Source: Aphodosoma sp045658305 (lineage in GTDB: Bacteria > Bacteroidota > Bacteroidia > Bacteroidales > Paludibacteraceae). From it: a stretch of DNA of 31,278 bases. The stretch spans positions 1 to 31,278 of the forward strand of contig JAZOUT010000150.1 in the NCBI GenBank assembly GCA_045658305.1, given 5' to 3'. The first letter of the stretch is position 1. Each line of letters starts with the position of its first letter. A program made the position numbers and the translations under genes. The notes under the pieces are model-generated. The model made no database searches. It had not been told where the DNA came from and saw only the letters and a list, made by a program, of their open reading frames with translations. Shown one piece after another: positions 21,598 to 31,028 of the stretch.

Positions 21598-24500
21598 ATG
21601 AGAAAAGTTTATGCTTTTTTGACTGCTTTATTAGTGGCTATGTTGCTAATTCCATGGCAGTTGAATGCTCAAGTTCTCTTGAATGAGAATTTTGACACAT
21701 TGCAATCTGGTGTGCCTACTGGCTGGGTAGCAGAGGGTACATACAGTAATTCTTGGCAATCTACGAGTGGTTCGTATACGTCAGGATGGGAAAATACAAC
21801 TGGTGTGTATTTTAACTGTTATTCTGCATCTACTGGGAAAACAGCTATTTTGAAATCACCTATTGTTGATTTGTCTTCTTCTACTAAGGACATGATTTTG
21901 TCTTTTAATCTTTATGATGCTGATGAAGATGACATAAAAGTTTATCTTTCAAAAGATGGTGGTGTAACTTATGAAGAAAATTTATTGTTGACTTGCGAAA
22001 AAATATCAGGTTGGCAGACTATTGAGATACCTTTGGCTTCATATAAAACAGAGCAAAAGGTTTCTATTGTTTGGTATGGTATATCTTCTTATGGTTATTC
22101 ACGCCCTACGATTGATAACGTAATGATTGCTCCGGCTCCAACATGTGCGGTAGCTGAAAATTTGTTTGTTACAGGGCAAGAGCAAGAAGCTGCAATTCTT
22201 AATTGGAAGCTTGCTACAGGTAAAGGTGCTGCTGCTGAAGATTTTTTTATTGCTGTTTATGCTGTTGGTAATGATACTGCTGCTGTATTCTCTGAAACAT
22301 TGACAGTTGATGATGATATTGAGCTTGAAGCTGGTGTATATTCTTATTTTGTAGAAGAACTTGAACCTGGTTCGGCTTATTATTTTACTGTCAAAGGTGT
22401 TTGTGCTCCAGGTGATGAAGCTGCTATTGCAAAAAGTGCTGTTTTTTATACTGCATGTAATCCATCTGTATTGCCACTTGCATTAGATACTGTTAAGGAT
22501 ACAGAGTTAATTCCTTGTTGGACAATGGTAAATGCAGATTATACTGGTAATACAGTATATCTTAATACTAATACTACAATTTTTGCAACACCTGCTCTCA
22601 ATCATGCTGCAAATGATATTGAAGTTACATTGCGTTATGCAGGAACAGCTACAGGTACTGGTTTCTATTATGGTGTAGCATCTGATGCTTCTTGTGCAGA
22701 TTTCGATACACTTGGTTATGTGGCTCATACTGCGACTTATGCAGAAAAGAAAATTTCGGTTAATACTGCAGGTACTAAATTTGGTGCTACGACAGGCAAA
22801 GTGTTTGCTATTCGTCCTGATGCTTATATGTATATTTATGGTATTAATGTACATCAAAAACCTTGTTGTCCTGCAGTAGAGCAAGTTAAAGGTGTTGCTA
22901 TCGATTCTGCAAGTATCGAAGTTAGCTGGTTGGGTACAGCGGCTTCTTATAATATTACTCTTGTTGATACTGCTACAAATACTACTCTTAATCGTACTGC
23001 TACAACTAATCCAGCGGTTCTTGGAGATTTGATTCCTCAAACTACATATCTTGTGCTTGTTCAAGCTAATTGTGGTGATTGTCAAAGCGCATGGAGCGAT
23101 TCTATTTATGTTTCTACTCTTTGTGGTGTTGGTGAAGCAGCATTTACTGAAAGTTTCGAATATGAAGACCTTGGTTCTGTAATGCCAGAATGTTGGGTTC
23201 AAAGTAAAAAAGATGCATGGATTGTTAATCATAATATCTCTTATTATGATACTCCAAATAATGCGGCTAATGGACATAGTGCTATTTACATGTATTATTA
23301 TGCTGTTGAAAAAGGTAAAACTGCAACATTCTCGCCACAACCATTTAATGTAGCAATTCCAGGTCAGTATGACGTGAAATTTGCTATGTATCGTTATAGC
23401 AAAGGTTATGGTTCTGAAGGCGATGGTACACTTACTGTTTGGGCTAATAACCGTCCTGACACTGTTGGTGCTACTAAAGTTTGTGAAATTGACCGTTACT
23501 TCGAATGTGCTCCTATAGAAAAGGCTGCTGGTTGGTACTACTATGACTTTAATATTCCTACTGTTACTGGTACTGTATATCTCGTGTTTGAAGGTAAATC
23601 TAATGCAACAAACAACCTTTATCTTGATGATATTAGTGTTTATCCTGCTCCTACTTGTCGCAAAGTTCGTAATATTGCACTTGGTGAACCTACTTTGACA
23701 ACTCTTCCTATTAAATGGGATGCTGCTGAAGGTACATCGCAATGGATAGTTGATTATGTAGTTCTTGCTGGTACAGATACTATTAAAAATGACTCTGTTC
23801 TTACTTCTAACAATCCATTTGTGATTGAAGGTCTTAGATCTTCTTCTTCTTATACAGTTAAAGGTACAGTTACTACATATTGTAGCGAAACAGATAGAGG
23901 TGAAGCTATTTCTTTTGAGTATGATTTCCAAACTTCTTGTGAAGCCCTCTCTACTTTCCCTTACTTCGAAGGCTTCGAAAACCAATTCCCTCCTATCTGC
24001 TGGGATATGAAAAATACTGCTGGTAATGCCGACTTCGTATGGAAAAAATACGACTCTAAACAATATGTTTACGAAGGTACTTATGCTGCCTACTGGACTT
24101 ACAAATCTTCTGGCTCTAAAGCTATCCTCGTAACTCCTGAGTTCGTGTTCGAAGACGATAAAGACTATCGTATCGAATTCTTCGCTTTCCGTGGTACTTC
24201 TGGTACTTCTTATGCTGGCGAAGGTTTCGGCGTTTACCTCAGCGAAACTCCTAACGTGACAGAAGAGTCTGAATTGTTGGCATTCATCCCTCGTTTGACT
24301 TCTGAATCTAGCGACAAAGGTATCCTTAGCGTTCCTACTGTTTCTGCTCAAGGTATGTACCAATACAAAATCGACTTCAATACTGCCGACTATACTGGCA
24401 AATATATTATCTTCGAAGCTTTGACTAACAATGGTTACTACCAATCGTTCGATAACCTTTGGATTGGTGAAAAACCTGCTATCGATATCATCGCTAAATT

Positions 24501-27500
24501 CAACGTGGATTCTGTTGTTATTGATGCTGCTCGTATCACTATCCCTGACGAAACTGTCGCTATGTTCGACATCGTTTATGGTGCTAAAGGCTTCGACCCT
24601 GCTACTGCTGGAACTATCATCGACTCTATCGAAGGTCGCGTATATAGCCTCACTGCTCTTACTCCTGACACTGAATACGACGTTTATGTTCGCGCTCGTA
24701 ACGCTGCTGGTCAAGTCTCTGCTTGGAGCCGCAATCCTATGTCGTTCCGCACTCTCTGCTCTGCTGCAGAAATCTTGGCTACTAGCATCTTCATCGAAAA
24801 CTTCGATGAATACGAAGCTAATTCTACTTTCATGGGCTGCTTGGTTCACAACTACTCTGGCTCTTATAGCTTCAAAGTGGGTACCGAAATGTCTGTTTAC
24901 AACAACGACACTTGGGAATATGACTATGTTTATGCTAAAACTGGCTCTAAAATGGCTATGATTAACTCTTCTAATGGTGCTTGGATGTTCCGCGCTGTTA
25001 GTTTGAAAGCTGGTGTAAACTATTCTATCTCTGTCGATGCTGTTGAATGGAGCTCTTACTACGATGCTAAATTGTCTATGGGTGTTGCTTCTTCTCCTGA
25101 TCGCAATGCTGTTACTAAATGTCTTGATAGTTACATTCTTCCTGACCGCGCTGCTTGGGAACGCGTTACTGGATACTTCACTGTTCCTGCCGATGGTATA
25201 TACTATGTTGGTGTTGGTGCCGAATATGGTTCTTCTGCTGTTGGTATCGATAGCTTGGTTATCCGCACAGAAGCGGTTATCCCTCCTGCAGTAAATATTA
25301 CAGAACTCACTGATTCTAAAGTTTCATTTGAACTTACTTCAAATGCTACATCTTGGGAAATGTATTATGCAACATCAAAATTTAATCCAGACACAATTCC
25401 TGCTGCATCATTGATGAAGGTTACAAATAAAACTTATTCTGTTGAAAATCTTCAATCTAATACTATATATTATTATGCATTCCGTTCTCTTACAGAAGAA
25501 GGAGTTGCAAGTTCTTGGACTGTTGTAGGTTCGTTCCAAACAGAATGTGGTGCTATTGAGTTGCCTCTTGTTCAAGGCTTCGAAAGTGCTACTCCTTCTT
25601 GTTGGAGTGTTACTGGTGATGGTGAAGTTGGTCTTCGTGCATATAATAAACAAGAGGGTTCTTATAGTTGGAATATAAGCGGTAATAAAAAACTTATCTC
25701 TCCTCGCGTTAATGGCGACCTCTCTAACTGCGAAGGTTCGTTTTGGGCTGGTGGTCAATACGAAGGTGAACGTTATATTCCTAAATTCGTCATTGGTGTA
25801 ATGACTAACCCTCAAGACCCTACAACTTTCAAGGCTGTTACCGATACTATCTCTGTCAACTATCTCGTTGCTGATGGTCAACTCCAAGAGTTCAAATTCT
25901 CTCTCGAGTCTTTGAAAAACGACCCTATCTACAAAGATGCTAAGTATTTCGTATTTGAACATATTCAAGGTTATACTTTCCTCGATGCTTTGACAGTTGA
26001 ATCAGTTCCTTCTTGTCCAAAACCAACTGAATTTGTAGCAACAGCTGTAACTGCTAATTCTATCACTTTGGATTGGACTATTGGTAAAGCTAATGAAACT
26101 TCTTGGAGTGTGCTTGTTAAACAAGGTAACGATACAGTTAAAACACTTGTGGCTGATGTGCATCCTTACGTTGTTAATGGTTTGACTGGTAATACAACAT
26201 ATAGCTTTGAACTCCGTGCACTTTGTGCAGCTAACGATTCAAGTAAAGTTGTTGAACTCAAAAATATCACTACTGCTTGTGATGTTTATGCTCTTCCATA
26301 CGAAAATGCACTTAATGGAATGCCTGCTTGTTGGACTATCGAAGATGATAATGCAGATGACCACTGGTCTTGGTCAAGTTATAATGGTTTAGGTTATGTT
26401 TCTTTGTCAACTACAATGGCGGACTCTTATGTTGCTGATACTGCTCGTTTGTTCTCTCCTGAATTCAATTTCGATAAGAAATACAACCTTTCTATCGAAA
26501 TGAATACATACTATCAAACTGGTATCTTCAACGTGTTGTTTGACAATGGTACAACTCGTGACACATTGGTAGCTAACTATCAACATCATGATGCTTGGGA
26601 TACTTTAACAATTGATATGTCTAAATACAAAGGTCAAAATGGTCGTATTGTATTCGAAGGTTGGGGCCCAAAATTGACTACAGGATACTCTGCTGCTTGG
26701 TATATCCGTAATATTGCATTCGTAGAACAACCTGTACAATATAATGTCGCAGGTACTGAAGCTCTTACTGGTTTCAATTGGGATGTAACTAAAAATGCTA
26801 TGGCTTATAACGCAGAAACAGGCATCTACACATTGACATTTGCTAATGTTCCTGCAGGTGAACACCAATTGAAAGTTGCTAAAGAGGCAGCTTGGACTGA
26901 ATCTTGGGGCTTTACTAACCTTGATAATACTAATTCATCTGCTAATATTTATAATCTTGATGGCAACATCGCATTTACTCTTGCTACGGCAGCTGATGTA
27001 ACTGTAGAATTTAATGCTACAGCTAATACTATTAAAGTAACAACAACAGGTAATTTCTTAGAACAAAAACCTGCGCGTTACGTAGCTGGTAACTCTGGTT
27101 TGTGTAATGGAATGGAATGGAATCCAGGCGCAGCAGTCAATAAGATGACTTACGACTATGCTACTGGCGAATATACAAAAGTATTTACTAATGTAGCTGC
27201 TGGTACATACGAATTCAAAATCACTCAAGGCAATTGGGATAAAGAATTTACTAATGTAGATGCTACATGTAGCGATAAAGGTTGGGAAGGTGGCAATGGT
27301 AGCAACATTAAGTTCACTCTCAGAGAAACTGCTACTGTTACTATCAAACTTACTGCAGCTGAAAAAGTTTGCTTGACTTCTACTATTGGCGAATTTGGTA
27401 AAGTTGAAATCACAAGCTATACTCTTGTTGGTGATGCTGCTGTCTTTGGCACTGAATGGAACACTAATGACAACAACAACAACATGGTTCAAGAAGGCAC

Positions 27501-29766
27501 AACAACTACTTGGACTAAAGTTTACACTAACATTCTTCTTTCAGCTAAAAATTATGAATATAAAGTTGTAGGTAACCACTCATATTCAGTATTTGAATAT
27601 CCTGCACAAAATAAAAAATTAGCAATCAACGAAGCTGGTTACTACACTATTACATTCACATTCGTAGCTGGCAACAATCCTTCAATCAAGGCTGAAGCAG
27701 TTAAATATGTAGCTCCTGCAGCTCCTGCAAAACCAGCAATTCAATATGGTGGCGGTTACTTCACTGCAGACAATCTTCCTGTGGCATTGACAACTACAGA
27801 AACTCGTCCTAACTACATCCTTGTAACTATCGACGGTTCAGAACCTACATTTGAAGGCGTTCAAGCTGGTACTACATTGCCTGCTACTAATGGTCAACAA
27901 ATTCCTATGACAGCTGCGTCTACTACAATCAAAGCTCGTGGTATGTTGTTCACAGAGGCTGGTCAACCATATCAAAACCCTGATAGTACATACGTATATG
28001 GTGAGGTTGTTTCTGCTACATTCACAAAAGTAACAGCTCCTGCAGCTCCTGTATTTACTCCTGCAGCTGGTGAATATGTTGATTCAGTACGCGTATCTAT
28101 TGCATGTGCAACTGAAAATGTAGTGATTAAATATGAATTAAGCGCTGCAGAACCAACAGGTAAATCTGCAACATACACAAGCCCATTCTTGCTTACAGAT
28201 TCAACTGAAGTATCTGCTGTAGCTTATCTTGCAGACGCTCAAGGTGCTCCTATCATGGACGTAGAAGGTATGCCAATCGCAAGTGCTGTTACAAGAATTC
28301 TTTATGGTGTTAATCCATACGTAGCTCCTATTGCTCCTGGAAAACCAACAATCCAATATGGTGGAGGTTTCTTCACTGCAGATAATCTTCCTGTGGCTGT
28401 AACAACAACTGAAACTCGTCCTAATTATGTTCTTGTAACTATCGACGGTTCAGAACCATCATTCGAAGGTGTTATGACAGGTGCAACATTACCAGTTCCT
28501 TCAGGTCAACAAATACCAATGACTGCGACAACAATTGTTAAAGCACGCGTTATGTTGTTGACAGAAGCTGGTCAACCATATCAAACTCCTAAAGGTGAGT
28601 ATATCTATAGTGAAGTTGTATCTGCAACATTTACAAAAGTAGCTGTTCCTGCTGCTCCTGTATTTACTCCTGCCGCTGGTGAATACTTTGACTCGGTACG
28701 TGTTTCTATTGCATCTGCAACTGAAACAGTGATGATTAAATATGCATTAGGTGGTTCAGAGCCAACAGGTAAATCTGCAACATATACAGAATCATTCTTG
28801 CTTACTGACACTACAATTGTATCTGCTGTTGCTTATCTTACTGATGCGCAAGGCACTCCAATTATGGACGTAGAAGGCATGCCAATCTCAAGTGAAGCTG
28901 TATTTGCTGAATATAAAGTTGCTCCATACGTAGCTCCTGCAGCTCCTGCAACTCCAGCAATTCAATATGGTGGTGGTTACTTCACAGCTGACAATCTTCC
29001 TGTGGCATTGACAACTACAGAAACTCGTCCTAACTACATCCTTGTAACTATTGACGGTTCAGAACCATCATTCGAAGGCGTTATGACAGGTGCAACATTA
29101 CCAGTACCTTCGGGTCAACAAATACCAATGACAGCTACTACTACTATCAAAGTACGTGGCATGTTGTTAACAGAAGCTGGTCAACCATATCAAACTCCTA
29201 AAGGTGAATATATCTATAGTAATGTTGTTTCAGCAACATTTACTAAAGTAGCAGCTCCTGCAGCTCCTGAGTTTACTCCTGCAGAAGGTGAATATACTGA
29301 TTCAGTGCGTGTGTCTATCGTATGTGCAACTGAAAATGTAATTATTAAATACGAATTAGGTGGTGCAGAACCAACAGGTAAATCTGCAACATACACAGAA
29401 TCATTCTTGCTTACAGATACAACTACTGTATCGGCTATTGCTTATCTTACTGATGCATTAGGTACTCCAATTATGGATGTAGAAGGTATGCCAATTGCAA
29501 GTGAGGTTGTATTTGCTGAATATCTTGTTAAACCTCATCAAGGTGTAGATGTTGATAATGTAGAAGTTGCAGCAATTGTTTATGCTAAAGATGGTATTGT
29601 TTATGTTGATACTGAAATGGGTAATATGATTGAAGTATTCACAGTTCAAGGTCAACGTATCTATGCTGCTGAAGCAATTACTCAATTGACTGCTATCGAT
29701 GCATTTGTAGCTGATATCGTTCTTGTTAGAGTAAATGGTGAAATTATTAAGGTATCAGTTAAATAA
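21598..29766 (+). CDS. Giant T9SS-secreted multidomain surface protein
   Basis: The 2722-residue product has a Sec signal peptide (cleavage near LNA-Q, residue 24). Seven cleaved-adhesin/MAM-like 'choice-of-anchor J' domains alternate with six fibronectin type III domains up to about residue 1711. Approximate J domains are 26-180, 288-425, 509-685, 781-961, 1056-1225, 1318-1470 and 1562-1711. Then come three carbohydrate-binding or SusE/F-like modules (1713-1818, 1819-1938, 1939-2038) and three tandem 203-204 residue repeats (2038-2643), each with two chitobiase C-terminal-like beta sandwiches marked by TIDGSEP and EPTGKSATY. The last 78 residues are a type A T9SS sorting domain ending in VLVRVNGEIIKVSVK. 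No catalytic domain is evident. A role in adhesion or glycan binding is inferred. Residues 782-1230 use a different codon style from the rest. Confidence 0.88.
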   Translation: MRKVYAFLTALLVAMLLIPWQLNAQVLLNENFDTLQSGVPTGWVAEGTYSNSWQSTSGSYTSGWENTTGVYFNCYSASTGKTAILKSPIVDLSSSTKDMILSFNLYDADEDDIKVYLSKDGGVTYEENLLLTCEKISGWQTIEIPLASYKTEQKVSIVWYGISSYGYSRPTIDNVMIAPAPTCAVAENLFVTGQEQEAAILNWKLATGKGAAAEDFFIAVYAVGNDTAAVFSETLTVDDDIELEAGVYSYFVEELEPGSAYYFTVKGVCAPGDEAAIAKSAVFYTACNPSVLPLALDTVKDTELIPCWTMVNADYTGNTVYLNTNTTIFATPALNHAANDIEVTLRYAGTATGTGFYYGVASDASCADFDTLGYVAHTATYAEKKISVNTAGTKFGATTGKVFAIRPDAYMYIYGINVHQKPCCPAVEQVKGVAIDSASIEVSWLGTAASYNITLVDTATNTTLNRTATTNPAVLGDLIPQTTYLVLVQANCGDCQSAWSDSIYVSTLCGVGEAAFTESFEYEDLGSVMPECWVQSKKDAWIVNHNISYYDTPNNAANGHSAIYMYYYAVEKGKTATFSPQPFNVAIPGQYDVKFAMYRYSKGYGSEGDGTLTVWANNRPDTVGATKVCEIDRYFECAPIEKAAGWYYYDFNIPTVTGTVYLVFEGKSNATNNLYLDDISVYPAPTCRKVRNIALGEPTLTTLPIKWDAAEGTSQWIVDYVVLAGTDTIKNDSVLTSNNPFVIEGLRSSSSYTVKGTVTTYCSETDRGEAISFEYDFQTSCEALSTFPYFEGFENQFPPICWDMKNTAGNADFVWKKYDSKQYVYEGTYAAYWTYKSSGSKAILVTPEFVFEDDKDYRIEFFAFRGTSGTSYAGEGFGVYLSETPNVTEESELLAFIPRLTSESSDKGILSVPTVSAQGMYQYKIDFNTADYTGKYIIFEALTNNGYYQSFDNLWIGEKPAIDIIAKFNVDSVVIDAARITIPDETVAMFDIVYGAKGFDPATAGTIIDSIEGRVYSLTALTPDTEYDVYVRARNAAGQVSAWSRNPMSFRTLCSAAEILATSIFIENFDEYEANSTFMGCLVHNYSGSYSFKVGTEMSVYNNDTWEYDYVYAKTGSKMAMINSSNGAWMFRAVSLKAGVNYSISVDAVEWSSYYDAKLSMGVASSPDRNAVTKCLDSYILPDRAAWERVTGYFTVPADGIYYVGVGAEYGSSAVGIDSLVIRTEAVIPPAVNITELTDSKVSFELTSNATSWEMYYATSKFNPDTIPAASLMKVTNKTYSVENLQSNTIYYYAFRSLTEEGVASSWTVVGSFQTECGAIELPLVQGFESATPSCWSVTGDGEVGLRAYNKQEGSYSWNISGNKKLISPRVNGDLSNCEGSFWAGGQYEGERYIPKFVIGVMTNPQDPTTFKAVTDTISVNYLVADGQLQEFKFSLESLKNDPIYKDAKYFVFEHIQGYTFLDALTVESVPSCPKPTEFVATAVTANSITLDWTIGKANETSWSVLVKQGNDTVKTLVADVHPYVVNGLTGNTTYSFELRALCAANDSSKVVELKNITTACDVYALPYENALNGMPACWTIEDDNADDHWSWSSYNGLGYVSLSTTMADSYVADTARLFSPEFNFDKKYNLSIEMNTYYQTGIFNVLFDNGTTRDTLVANYQHHDAWDTLTIDMSKYKGQNGRIVFEGWGPKLTTGYSAAWYIRNIAFVEQPVQYNVAGTEALTGFNWDVTKNAMAYNAETGIYTLTFANVPAGEHQLKVAKEAAWTESWGFTNLDNTNSSANIYNLDGNIAFTLATAADVTVEFNATANTIKVTTTGNFLEQKPARYVAGNSGLCNGMEWNPGAAVNKMTYDYATGEYTKVFTNVAAGTYEFKITQGNWDKEFTNVDATCSDKGWEGGNGSNIKFTLRETATVTIKLTAAEKVCLTSTIGEFGKVEITSYTLVGDAAVFGTEWNTNDNNNNMVQEGTTTTWTKVYTNILLSAKNYEYKVVGNHSYSVFEYPAQNKKLAINEAGYYTITFTFVAGNNPSIKAEAVKYVAPAAPAKPAIQYGGGYFTADNLPVALTTTETRPNYILVTIDGSEPTFEGVQAGTTLPATNGQQIPMTAASTTIKARGMLFTEAGQPYQNPDSTYVYGEVVSATFTKVTAPAAPVFTPAAGEYVDSVRVSIACATENVVIKYELSAAEPTGKSATYTSPFLLTDSTEVSAVAYLADAQGAPIMDVEGMPIASAVTRILYGVNPYVAPIAPGKPTIQYGGGFFTADNLPVAVTTTETRPNYVLVTIDGSEPSFEGVMTGATLPVPSGQQIPMTATTIVKARVMLLTEAGQPYQTPKGEYIYSEVVSATFTKVAVPAAPVFTPAAGEYFDSVRVSIASATETVMIKYALGGSEPTGKSATYTESFLLTDTTIVSAVAYLTDAQGTPIMDVEGMPISSEAVFAEYKVAPYVAPAAPATPAIQYGGGYFTADNLPVALTTTETRPNYILVTIDGSEPSFEGVMTGATLPVPSGQQIPMTATTTIKVRGMLLTEAGQPYQTPKGEYIYSNVVSATFTKVAAPAAPEFTPAEGEYTDSVRVSIVCATENVIIKYELGGAEPTGKSATYTESFLLTDTTTVSAIAYLTDALGTPIMDVEGMPIASEVVFAEYLVKPHQGVDVDNVEVAAIVYAKDGIVYVDTEMGNMIEVFTVQGQRIYAAEAITQLTAIDAFVADIVLVRVNGEIIKVSVK
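27709..29535 (+). repeat. Three tandem repeats of about 610 bp within the giant gene
   Basis: Copies start at 27709, 28321 and 28930 (612 and 609 bases apart, 204 and 203 codons). Each begins with an Ala/Pro linker and then QYGGG, FTADNLPV, TIDGSEP, EAGQPYQ, FTPA(A/E)GEY, EPTGKSATY and IMDVEGMPI. Copies 2 and 3 share more sequence (for example QTPKGEYIYS) than either does with copy 1, which points to recent duplication or gene conversion. Confidence 0.93.
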
Positions 29767-29781
29767 TGAATAATTTTAATT

Positions 29782-29811
29782 CAGACTTGTTCGATATATC
29801 GGACAAGTTTG
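29782..29811 (+). other. Hairpin just after the giant gene
   Basis: A 13-bp stem (29782-29794 with 29799-29811, two G-T pairs) around TATA, without a T-run. It may protect the mRNA 3' end or support the terminator that follows. Confidence 0.6.
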
Positions 29812-29829
29812 AGTTGAAATAATATACGA

Positions 29830-29866
29830 AAAAGCGCAAATCTTTTTAGGATTTGCGCTTTTTTAT
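29830..29866 (+). terminator. Terminator of the giant gene
   Basis: AAAAGCGCAAATC (29830-29842) pairs with GATTTGCGCTTTT (29850-29862), followed by T-rich sequence. Confidence 0.9.
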
Positions 29867-29877
29867 GTTTATATTTA

Positions 29878-29915
29878 AGGAGAATACACACTCATATTGT
29901 GTATTTCTTCTCCTT
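29878..29915. other. Imperfect hairpin
   Basis: AAGGAGAA and TACACA in the left arm pair with TGTGTA and TTCTCCTT in the right arm, around a three-base bulge. The function is unclear. The stretch to 30048 has no ORF. Confidence 0.5.
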
Positions 29916-30048
29916 ATTTAACAGTAAGGTGCAAGTAACCTTCAAGCAAGGAAACCGCCAGCACTCATGATGTGTATTTTTAAATGGAAGTTATGGAAAA
30001 ATTATTTTATACTTTGTAGGAACGTTAAGTTCGAATGATAGGGGTGAC

Positions 30049-30168
30049 GATGTGTCATAATACCTAAATTGCTGCGTTGTTTTCAATATTAAGCTTTAGT
30101 CATGTACTTTAGTACACTCCTTTCAGCTTAAATTTCAACGCCTTGCACTTTAGGCATTCTGACACATC
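30049..30168. repeat. 120-bp near-palindromic element
   Basis: The left arm (30049-30095) and right arm (30125-30168) are imperfect reverse complements sharing GATGTGTCA, CCTAAA, CGTTG and TTAAGCT in order. A second perfect palindrome, TGTACT-TT-AGTACA (30103-30116), lies at the centre. The whole could fold as one long hairpin or a cruciform. It has no ORF and looks like a dispersed non-coding element. Confidence 0.55.
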
Positions 30169-30173
30169 TAAAA

Positions 30174-30209
30174 GAGGCTGAGTCAAAAAAATCATTTTGA
30201 CACAGCCTC
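30174..30209. other. 15-bp hairpin beside the palindromic element
   Basis: GAGGCTGAGTCAAAA (30174-30188) pairs with TTTTGACACAGCCTC (30195-30209) apart from one A-A mismatch. No T-run follows on plus, so I do not call it a terminator. Confidence 0.65.
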
Positions 30210-30324
30210 ATCTGCAAACTTCAAAGTTGCGAAGTTAGAAATTAAAAAATTCATTATAAATAGGAACTTTATACTTTGTAAGTACCTTTTTTTATTATAG
30301 CAATAACTCCCCATTCTCTATTCC

Positions 30325-30942
30325 TCATAGTTGCCCCGATTCTACTAAATTGATAATCCTCTCTATTGTTGCATCATCTTTATGCGAGCCGAATTCAGTT
30401 TTTAGACTTGCACCAAACATTTTAGCAAACATTTGATAGAATCCAGCAGAGAATGCACCTCTATAAGCTTTGATTAGTTCAAATGTTGTAGCCTCACATT
30501 CGCGGTCAACAAGGCGAATTAGCAACATTCCTTGTCGTAATGTAAGTTTGCTCATTCGGTCGTATTCCTGTTTGTAGATTCGTTTTTCAAAACCTCTCAT
30601 ATATTTGTCGCGCTCTTGTTTGGTCGGTAATTTCATCAAAGTGTCATTGGTTGCAATAATCACCTCTTTGATGTATTTTGATAGTGGGAGAGTACGTTTT
30701 ACGTCACGAACAGTACGCCAATAGAACTTTTCTTCTCGTTTGTTTTTGAATTTCATTGGCGGATATACCCAAATGGTAGGTAAGTCGTATAGGGCAATTG
30801 TATCACCATTTTCAACGATTGCTTTAACACGTTTCTTTGAGGTATTTTTGGTGTGTATAAGCTCAGTTTGAGGCGCAGCCGAGGCAAATATACTCATTGA
30901 GCATATAAGTCCGCAAATCAAATATATTAGCCGTTTTTTCAT
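30325..30942 (-). CDS. DUF4294-family exported protein
   Basis: The 205-residue product has a Sec signal peptide (KKRLIYLICGLICSMSIFASA) and then the DUF4294 pattern: NGDTIALYDLPTIWVYPP, KFKNKREEKFYWRTVRDVKRTLP, and a basic helical C-terminal half. The family is found in Bacteroidetes and has no known function; a periplasmic or membrane-associated location is predicted. I chose the ATG at 30942. The upstream in-frame ATG at 31023 lies inside the promoter's -7 element and so cannot be in the mRNA. A decayed GGGAACA-class heptamer pair (30311-30324) directly follows its stop codon. Confidence 0.82.
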   Translation of the reverse strand: MKKRLIYLICGLICSMSIFASAAPQTELIHTKNTSKKRVKAIVENGDTIALYDLPTIWVYPPMKFKNKREEKFYWRTVRDVKRTLPLSKYIKEVIIATNDTLMKLPTKQERDKYMRGFEKRIYKQEYDRMSKLTLRQGMLLIRLVDRECEATTFELIKAYRGAFSAGFYQMFAKMFGASLKTEFGSHKDDATIERIINLVESGQL

Positions 30943-31019
30943 ATCTTTTAGACAGTGTGGAGTAGTGTAAGGTTTAATTATTGGTAGATAATTATAGTTT
31001 TGTGTATTTTGTTTATTTT

Positions 31020-31028
31020 GCAAAGTTA
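31020..31028 (-). promoter_or_regulatory. -7 element of the DUF4294 gene
   Basis: On the minus strand it reads TAACTTTGC. The transcript would start near 31015, giving a leader of about 70 bases. No clear -33 TTTG is seen. Confidence 0.6.

Noticed and set aside
22507..24849. A 780-codon open frame antisense to the giant gene
   Set aside because: Its translation is Ser/Ile/Asn-rich with no domain or signal, and it mirrors the codon bias of the real gene, which lacks codons that give antisense stops.
30174..30209. Terminator for the giant gene
   Set aside because: It is more than 400 bases past the stop, lacks a T-run, and a proper terminator exists at 29830-29866.
30943..31023. Upstream in-frame start for the DUF4294 gene
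   Set aside because: That ATG lies at the -7 promoter element, before the expected transcript start, and would hide the signal peptide.
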